From positions 1 to 64,000 of the forward strand of contig JBGVRX010000026.1 of the NCBI GenBank assembly GCA_045128835.1: a DNA stretch of 64,000 nt, written 5' to 3'. This stretch comes from CALVUJ01 sp045128835 (GTDB lineage Bacteria > Bacillota_I > Bacilli_A > RFN20 > DUOF01). Every line of letters starts with the position of its first letter. Position 1 is the first letter of the stretch. Positions 59,593 through 64,000 of this stretch are shown here, one piece after another. The notes under the pieces were generated by a model that saw nothing but the letters and a program-made list of their open reading frames with translations, had not been told where the DNA came from and ran no database searches. The position numbers and the translations under genes were made by a program.

Positions 59593-59946
59593 ATGAAAAC
59601 AACTATAAAATCCTATACAACTTCTCTATTATTTATATTATTATCTACCTTTATATTTTCCCTTATTTTAACAATACTAAACCAAAATAATCTAATTAGC
59701 ATTTCTACAAGCAATATAACTTCTAGTATTTTATCACTTTTACTATTCTTTATATCTTCAATAATATTAGGATTAAAAATAAAAAAGAAAGGATTACTAA
59801 ACGGTATAATCCTTTCTCTTATTTATATATCATTAAATTTAATTATAGGATTCAACTTCACTAATTATCTTTCTATAATCAAATTCATTTCAAAAATACT
59901 TTTAATAATACTAGGAACTATAATTGGAGTTAATCTAAATAAGTAA
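59593..59946 (+). CDS. YrzE/TIGR04086 family membrane protein
   Basis: A 117-residue protein with four membrane helices and little else. The GLLNGIILSLIYISLN stretch and final IILGTIIGVNLNK fit the YrzE (TIGR04086) family, and yrzE is next to yrbG in B. subtilis. Function unknown. TAGGAGG precedes the ATG. It is divergent from the DUF421 gene and convergent with the next gene, whose stop codon abuts its own. Confidence 0.7.
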   Translation: MKTTIKSYTTSLLFILLSTFIFSLILTILNQNNLISISTSNITSSILSLLLFFISSIILGLKIKKKGLLNGIILSLIYISLNLIIGFNFTNYLSIIKFISKILLIILGTIIGVNLNK

Positions 59947-60369
59947 CTATTTCTTAGGTTTCTTATTTGGATCAAACTCTTTAAGTCTCTTATGCATCCA
60001 ATTCTTTAATGTATCATAATTATTATTAGATATATATAACTTAGATGGTTCTAAAGTTATTCTTTGATCTATACTACGCGCAAAATAAACTAAGAAAGAG
60101 AAATAACTGCCAGAAGGAGGAGTTTCTCTTCCATTTAAATGACAGTTAACTAAAAAGACTTCATAATCTTCATCATCAACCAATTTAAGATCATAAGAAT
60201 AAGGAGTTTTATCAATTCTTTTTTCTAACTCCATTAAATTCTTCATTATATAAAGTACATTTGAGTTCCTTCTTATATCATAAATAGACTCATGTAAAAT
60301 ATAGTAAGTTTCCCTTACATTCGTAGTTTTGTTAGTTCTAACAACAGCAATCTTCTTGTACATACCCAT
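59947..60369 (-). CDS. Hypothetical protein, paralogue B of an unknown family
   Basis: A 140-residue soluble protein: KIAVVRTNKTTNVRETYYIL, a helical middle, HLNGRETPPSGSYFSFLVYF, and a basic tail (KKPKK). It resembles the 127-residue protein at 58491-58874 in layout and in the V(V/I)RT...YIL and GS(F/Y)xxF segments. Function unknown. AAGGGG lies about 9 bp before the ATG at 60369. Confidence 0.6.
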   Translation of the reverse strand: MGMYKKIAVVRTNKTTNVRETYYILHESIYDIRRNSNVLYIMKNLMELEKRIDKTPYSYDLKLVDDEDYEVFLVNCHLNGRETPPSGSYFSFLVYFARSIDQRITLEPSKLYISNNNYDTLKNWMHKRLKEFDPNKKPKK

Positions 60370-60436
60370 ATAAAATCGCCCCTTACAATTAAAATTATAC
60401 CTAACGCAACTTATTATTTCAATTAAAACTTTTTCA

Positions 60437-60468
60437 CTAAAAAAGCCGGATAATCCGGCTCTTTTTAT
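60437..60468. terminator. Bidirectional terminator between ruvB and the unknown gene
   Basis: AGCCGGA (60444-60450), loop TAA, TCCGGCT (60454-60460), with Ts on the 3' side of both strands. It terminates ruvAB on the - strand. Confidence 0.92.
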
Positions 60469-61470
60469 TTAAAACAATGTTTCTTGATAGCTAATCTTTA
60501 AATGTCTATAAGCAAGTTCGGTGGCCATTCTACCCCTTTGAGTTCTATTAATCATACCTATTTGTAATAAATAAGGTTCATAAACATCCTCTAAAGTAGT
60601 AACTTCTTCGCCAATTGCTAACGCTATTGCTTCTACTCCTACAGGCCCGCCTTTAAATCTCTCAATAATACCTCTTAAATATGCTAAATCTACATCATCC
60701 AAACCTAACTCATCTACTTTTAAAGCATTAAGAGAAGAAATAGTAGTTTCCATATCAATCTCTTTTAACCCCTTAACAGTAGCAAAATCTCTAATTCTAC
60801 GATAAAGCCTATTAGCTATACGAGGAGTACCTCTACTTCTTTTAGCTACTTCTACCTTAGCTTCTTCATCAATACTCATGCCAAATACTCTAGATGTTCT
60901 TTTTACAATCGCAGATAACTCATCTAAAGTATAATATTCTAACTTAGATACAATACCAAAACGATCTCTTAAAGGTGAAGATAAATCTCCAGCACGTGTA
61001 GTAGCACCTACTAATGTAAATGGAGGTAAATCAATATTAATTGATCTAGCACCACTATCTTTGCCTACCACTAAACTAATCGAAAAGTCTTCCATCGCTC
61101 CATATAAAACTTCTTCTACCACTCTAGGTAATCTATGAATCTCATCAATAAATAAAACATCTCCTGGAGATAAAGTAGCAAGTATTGCTGCTAAATCACC
61201 ACTCTTTTCAATTGAAGGACCATTAACAACCTTAATATTACCTCTCATTTCATGCGCTATAACATGAGCAAGAGTAGTTTTACCTAAACCAGGTGGACCA
61301 TACAATAAAACATGATCCAAAGTTTCTTTTCTTTCTAATGCAGCCTTAATGAAAACCTTTAAATTATCTTTAATTGCACTTTGACCTACATATTCTTCTA
61401 AAGTAGAAGGTCTTAAAGATAATTCAGTATCATCTTCACTAATTCTATTATTATCTAATACCCTTTCCAT
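60469..61470 (-). CDS. ruvB: Holliday junction branch migration ATPase RuvB
   Basis: RuvB is the hexameric motor that drives Holliday junction migration with RuvA. The 333-residue protein has LRPSTLEEYVGQ, Walker A GPPGLGKTTLAHVIA, Walker B LFIDEIHRL, sensor 1 LVGATTRAG, the arginine finger SPLRDRFG, sensor 2 RGTPRIANRLYRRIRD, and the winged-helix end RGRMATELAYRHL. GGGGGAG precedes the ATG. It lies 14 bp after ruvA. Confidence 0.98.
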   Translation of the reverse strand: MERVLDNNRISEDDTELSLRPSTLEEYVGQSAIKDNLKVFIKAALERKETLDHVLLYGPPGLGKTTLAHVIAHEMRGNIKVVNGPSIEKSGDLAAILATLSPGDVLFIDEIHRLPRVVEEVLYGAMEDFSISLVVGKDSGARSINIDLPPFTLVGATTRAGDLSSPLRDRFGIVSKLEYYTLDELSAIVKRTSRVFGMSIDEEAKVEVAKRSRGTPRIANRLYRRIRDFATVKGLKEIDMETTISSLNALKVDELGLDDVDLAYLRGIIERFKGGPVGVEAIALAIGEEVTTLEDVYEPYLLQIGMINRTQRGRMATELAYRHLKISYQETLF

Positions 61471-61484
61471 TCTCCCCCTACTTT

Positions 61485-62051
61485 CTATTTTTTATTTAAG
61501 AATTGTAATGCTTTAAAGATACAATCACTAACTTCAATATTTTCATCTTGTATCTTACTTAAAGCATTATCAATTTCTTGGGCTTTAAATCCAAATCCTT
61601 TTAACGCTTCCTTAGCTTCTTTAAATACAGGATTTTCTTTAACTGCGACACTAGTGTCCACTCTAAGATGTCCTTTTAAATCCAAAATAATTTGACCAGC
61701 GGCTTTAGGGCCAATACCAGGTAATTTCTTTAAGTAACCTAAATTACCAGTTTCAATAGCTTCAATAATACCTTCATAGCTACCCTTTGATAACATTGAT
61801 ACCGCACTCTTAGGCCCAATACCCTTAACACTAATCAACTTCATAAATAGTTCCTTTTCATCCTTAGTAAAGAAACCATACAAAGTTACATCATTCTCTC
61901 TAATCGCTAAATAAGTATGTACCATTATCTCTTCATATAAATGATATTTCTCTGGATTAGGAACAAACAACTCATAACCTACACCACAAACATCTAAATA
62001 TATATTCTCAATCGTAATATGCTCTACTCTACCTCTTAAAAAACCTATCAT
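61485..62051 (-). CDS. ruvA: Holliday junction DNA helicase subunit RuvA
   Basis: RuvA binds Holliday junctions and loads RuvB. The 188-residue protein has the OB-fold start MIGFLRGRVEHI, YGFFTKDEKELFMKLISVKGIGPKSA and LKKLPGIGPKAAGQIILDLK (two helix-hairpin-helix motifs), and the flexible linker followed by the RuvB-binding domain III (KEALKGFGFKAQEIDNAL). GAGGTGAT lies 4-6 bp before the ATG. Confidence 0.97.
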   Translation of the reverse strand: MIGFLRGRVEHITIENIYLDVCGVGYELFVPNPEKYHLYEEIMVHTYLAIRENDVTLYGFFTKDEKELFMKLISVKGIGPKSAVSMLSKGSYEGIIEAIETGNLGYLKKLPGIGPKAAGQIILDLKGHLRVDTSVAVKENPVFKEAKEALKGFGFKAQEIDNALSKIQDENIEVSDCIFKALQFLNKK

Positions 62052-62077
62052 AATATCACCTCATTTATTATACCAAA

Positions 62078-62107
62078 ATAAAAAAAAGAAAGACACAAAA
62101 TCTTTCT
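62078..62107 (-). terminator. Terminator of small RNA unit 2
   Basis: On the - strand AGAAAGA (62107-62101), loop TTTTGTG, TCTTTCT (62093-62087), then at least six Ts. It stops transcription before ruvA. Confidence 0.85.
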
Positions 62108-62128
62108 AATATAATCAATATCTTTCTT

Positions 62129-62153
62129 AAGCCAATACCCATTGGCTTTTTTT
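62129..62153 (+). terminator. Hairpin with T run (+ strand)
   Basis: AAGCCAAT (62129-62136), loop ACCC, ATTGGCTT (62141-62148) and seven Ts on the + strand. On the - strand it is an internal hairpin of RNA unit 2. Confidence 0.6.
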
Positions 62154-62178
62154 ATTTACCCCTCAACTAAAAACATAG

Positions 62179-62214
62179 GTTCTTAGACCACGTAATTTGG
62201 AAGGGTATCAGAAC
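62179..62214. repeat. 36-nt element, copy 1 (diverged)
   Basis: Begins GTTCTTAGACC and ends GAAC on the + strand, as do copies 2 and 3; the middle (CGTAATTTGGAAGGGTATC) differs from theirs. Length is exactly 36. Confidence 0.6.
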
Positions 62215-62258
62215 CTCAAAATTACTTAGGAACGATATATTTCTATATCGATACACCT

Positions 62259-62267
62259 ATTATAGCA
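62259..62267 (-). promoter_or_regulatory. Extended -10 promoter of RNA unit 2
   Basis: On the - strand TGCTATAAT (62267-62259), an extended -10. A shared TAGTAATT lies 16-17 bp upstream, as in unit 1. Confidence 0.55.
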
Positions 62268-62301
62268 GTTTCATCTTACAATTACTACTATTTACGTTTA
62301 A

Positions 62302-62330
62302 CAAAAAAAGAAAGGCCAACACCTTTCTTT
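62302..62330 (-). terminator. Terminator of small RNA unit 1
   Basis: On the - strand AAAGAAAGG (62330-62322), loop TGTTGG, CCTTTCTTT (62315-62307), then Ts. Confidence 0.88.
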
Positions 62331-62376
62331 TATTTTATCAATTTCTTTTTTCTCTTCCTTATTCGTACATTTCGAG

Positions 62377-62478
62377 GTTCTTAGACCCTCTGAAATTACG
62401 TTATGTACGAACAATAATGTTTCTTTACAAGATTATATTGCAGTTCTTAGACCCTATGAAATTACGCTATGTACGAAC
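62377..62478 (-). CRISPR. CRISPR-like mini-array: two 36-nt repeats, one 30-nt spacer
   Basis: Repeats at 62377-62412 and 62443-62478 are both 36 nt, begin GTTC and end GAAC, and differ at only two positions; the 30-nt spacer at 62413-62442 is unrelated. A 36+30 period is the geometry of type II arrays. There are no cas genes in the window and only two repeats, so this may instead be a duplicated structural RNA module. Confidence 0.4.
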
Positions 62479-62517
62479 CTCAAATCGGGAACAATATATT
62501 GCTATATTGATGTAGTA

Positions 62518-62526
62518 ATTATAACA
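62518..62526 (-). promoter_or_regulatory. Extended -10 promoter of RNA unit 1
   Basis: On the - strand TGTTATAAT (62526-62518), an extended -10, with TAGTAATT upstream as in unit 2. Confidence 0.55.
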
Positions 62527-62570
62527 TTACTATTTATTAATTACTAGAGCATTTGGCTTTTATATATTTG

Positions 62571-62597
62571 TAAAAAAAAAGACACTGTGGTCTTTCT
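62571..62597 (-). terminator. Rho-independent terminator (- strand)
   Basis: On the - strand AAAGAC (62595-62590) pairs with GTCTTT (62583-62578), followed by about nine Ts. It ends the truB-membrane protein transcript. Confidence 0.8.
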
Positions 62598-62598
62598 T

Positions 62599-63363
62599 TT
62601 ATTCTTCTTTCATATATTTATTAAATTGAATAAACATAATAAGTTTTTTTATAAAGTTATAAGTTACTGCTAGAGTTATTAAAACTAATAAGCACCACCA
62701 AATAAAGTCAAGTTTAGAATAAACAACTATATCTATAATAATAAGTCCTATAATAAGAGGAACTCTTTCAATTAAATAAATTGCAAACTGAATGCCTCTA
62801 AGAGCATTTTCTTTCTTTTCTTTACTTACAGCCGTTTTAATTAAATGACCCATAATAGTACATCTTTCGCTATCAGGTTTTATCTCTACATATTGATTTA
62901 ATCCAGATGATATATCATCCTTATCAAACATTTCATAACTAGTGTAATATAATGTTTCTTCTCCTACATGCATAAATACTGCGTTATATTTATTCTTAGC
63001 TTCTTCACTATCATCATGTAAAGAAGCAGGACTACAATCTACTAATTTAGCCATTATACCACTTGAATAGTTTTCTTTTGTTTTGGAAAATGGTGCCATT
63101 ATAAGTGCACATATAATAGGTAGAAGAATTACCCCGCCAACAATCAAAAAAGCAATTAGCGAAGTTGTATCATCTTCCTCAAAAGAAATTATATATGCTA
63201 CTAAGATAGCGATTGAAAAGAATATATAATATCCCATAGAAAATATTTTTGTTTTTTTACTGTAATTGCCACCTTTATTTCCTACATGTATTATAAACCC
63301 AATAACTGTTAGAACTAAAATAACCGGCAATAAACTACCTATTAGCATTAATATTTCAACCAT
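62599..63363 (-). CDS. Hypothetical membrane protein
   Basis: The 254-residue protein has three N-terminal membrane helices (about 5-26, 43-61 and 68-92), a soluble middle domain (about 95-185, with HVGEETLYYTSYEMFDKDD and IKPDSERCTIMG) and two C-terminal helices (about 200-240). The size and arrangement recall DUF3592-like and similar uncharacterised membrane proteins, but I see no diagnostic motif. GGTGAT lies 6 bp before the ATG, and it follows truB by 13 bp. Confidence 0.6.
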   Translation of the reverse strand: MVEILMLIGSLLPVILVLTVIGFIIHVGNKGGNYSKKTKIFSMGYYIFFSIAILVAYIISFEEDDTTSLIAFLIVGGVILLPIICALIMAPFSKTKENYSSGIMAKLVDCSPASLHDDSEEAKNKYNAVFMHVGEETLYYTSYEMFDKDDISSGLNQYVEIKPDSERCTIMGHLIKTAVSKEKKENALRGIQFAIYLIERVPLIIGLIIIDIVVYSKLDFIWWCLLVLITLAVTYNFIKKLIMFIQFNKYMKEE

Positions 63364-63376
63364 TATATATCACCAC

Positions 63377-64000
63377 TTATTCTCTTTCTTTTAAAACCCT
63401 ATTACATATTAAACGATTATTTTCCTTGTCACCTTCGTATAAAGCAATAGGTTCTCTATATTCATCTATAACTAAAACATTACCTTCAATATAGAAATCT
63501 AAAACATTGCCATTACAAGCCTTATATAAATCTCTATCTTTTGCTACTAAAATAACAAAATTAGTTAAAGAACTTTCAATATCAATTAAACTATATTCAT
63601 TGTTTTCTATTTGATTCAAAGTATAAGAATTATCTACTAATAACTTACCTATTCTAGTTCTCTTTAAATAAGTCATATACCCTATGTTATTTAACTTATT
63701 AGCGATAGTCTCACAAAGAACCCTTACATAAGTACCTTTAGAGCAAACTACTCTATAAGTCAAAGTATCTGCACTATAATCTAATAATTCCAATTTCTTT
63801 ATTTCAATTTCTCTTTCTTTTATTTCTACTTCTAAATTTTCTCTAGCGTACTCATATAATCTCTTACCATTAACGCTTACCGCACTATAAATAGGTGGCT
63901 TTTGTTTTATAACTCCTATTAATGACTTAAATACGCTCGCAATATCTTCTTTAGTAAAAGGAGAAACTTCTTTCTTTTCGATAATTTCTCCTTCTCTATC
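63377..64000 (-). CDS. truB: tRNA pseudouridine55 synthase TruB, 5' end outside window
   Basis: TruB makes pseudouridine 55 in the T loop of tRNAs. The frame is open to the window edge, giving the last 207 residues; the N-terminal part with the catalytic aspartate lies outside. Visible motifs are VIKQKPPIYSAVSVNGKRLY (TruB QxPPxYSAxKxxGxRxYexAR), EIEIKKLELLDY, and SKGTYVRVLCETIANKL. The C-terminal PUA-like part is present (ACNGNVLDFYIEG). A TTG at 63793 is internal, not a start. Confidence 0.92.
   Translation of the reverse strand, partial: DREGEIIEKKEVSPFTKEDIASVFKSLIGVIKQKPPIYSAVSVNGKRLYEYARENLEVEIKEREIEIKKLELLDYSADTLTYRVVCSKGTYVRVLCETIANKLNNIGYMTYLKRTRIGKLLVDNSYTLNQIENNEYSLIDIESSLTNFVILVAKDRDLYKACNGNVLDFYIEGNVLVIDEYREPIALYEGDKENNRLICNRVLKERE

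Larger units (their letters stand above)
62080..62252 (-). ncRNA. Small RNA unit 2, homologue of unit 1
   Basis: A predicted transcript of about 170 nt runs from an extended -10 promoter to a strong terminator. It begins with an AT hairpin (CGATATA / TATATCG), then GTTCC, TTTTGAGGTTC, and a 36-nt element (62179-62214) closed by GAGGTTC/GAACCT. A further hairpin AAGCCAAT/ATTGGCTT (62129-62148) follows. The promoter and 5' hairpin match unit 1 (62302-62511), including a compensated base pair. No family is recognised. Confidence 0.6.
62302..62511 (-). ncRNA. Small RNA unit 1 containing two 36-nt repeats
   Basis: A predicted transcript of about 210 nt from an extended -10 promoter to a strong terminator. 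It starts with hairpin CAATATA/TATATTG, then GTTCC, TTTGAGGTTC, two 36-nt repeats separated by 30 nt, and GAACCTC, which can pair with GAGGTTC to close the whole repeat region. After the repeats, ATGTACGAA (62370-62362 on the - strand) is complementary to TTCGTACAT in the repeats. No open reading frame. Confidence 0.6.

Noticed and set aside
62179..62230. PreQ1-type riboswitch suggested by GAGGTTC on the - strand
   Set aside because: The rest of the aptamer (A-rich tail, C-rich loop pairing) is absent, and a terminator separates it from ruvA.

Overview
The window is AT-rich (roughly 30% GC by eye), uses the standard bacterial code (TGG for Trp; TAA, TAG and TGA all act as stops) and has strong GGAGG-type ribosome binding sites. 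Gene content and order are those of a Bacillota/Bacilli-like bacterium, probably an uncultured gut lineage related to the RF39/Erysipelotrichia side of the Bacilli. Sporulation genes are present (spo0A, a sigK-type sigma factor, spoIVB, a spoVB-type flippase), as are AddAB, HrcA/CIRCE and the yqeG-yqeH-yhbY-nadD-yqeK-rsfS block. The exact taxon cannot be told from sequence alone.

Layout. 1-32.2 kb is almost entirely + strand: a lepA-hemW-hrcA-grpE-dnaK-dnaJ heat-shock/translation block; a ~10 kb accessory insertion (rmuC, a SipW signal peptidase with two exported proteins, a membrane AAA+ ATPase with a coiled-coil partner, and a membrane alpha/beta hydrolase); then rsmE-mtaB-deoC-rpsU, hflX, spo0A, dinB, xerD, deoB and metG. 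32.3-34.8 kb is an AT-rich accessory stretch with a dif-like Xer site, a replication-initiator-like gene, an RHH protein, an oriT-like hairpin and a structured RNA. From 33.1 kb to the end most genes are on the - strand: a Dps-like/AbiEi-like pair, rsfS-nadD/yqeK-yhbY-yqeH-yqeG, pncC-nadD-addA-addB, spoIVB-recN, nudix-tlyA-relA-recJ-secDF, DUF421/YrzE genes, ruvAB, two tandem small RNA units with CRISPR-like 36-nt repeats, and truB running off the edge.

The convergent switch of gene direction at ~32.3 kb coincides with a 28-bp site resembling the Bacillus subtilis dif site, so the window very probably spans the replication terminus. The element beside it shares a 14-bp direct repeat with the right arm of this site, as expected of an element that integrates using the host XerCD recombinases; it carries no integrase or relaxase of its own.

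Most interesting items: (1) dif plus a putative Xer-exploiting element; (2) two homologous promoter-hairpin-repeat-terminator RNA units at 62.08-62.53 kb, containing 36-nt GTTC...GAAC units, two of them exactly 66 nt apart, without cas genes in view; (3) a five-gene operon joining a SipW-type signal peptidase and its likely clients to a membrane-anchored McrB-like AAA+ protein and a DUF2357-like coiled-coil protein; (4) a Rel protein whose (p)ppGpp hydrolase site is destroyed; (5) a diverged Dps-like protein with lost ferroxidase histidines next to an orphan AbiEi-like regulator; (6) mutually exclusive hairpins between dnaK and dnaJ.
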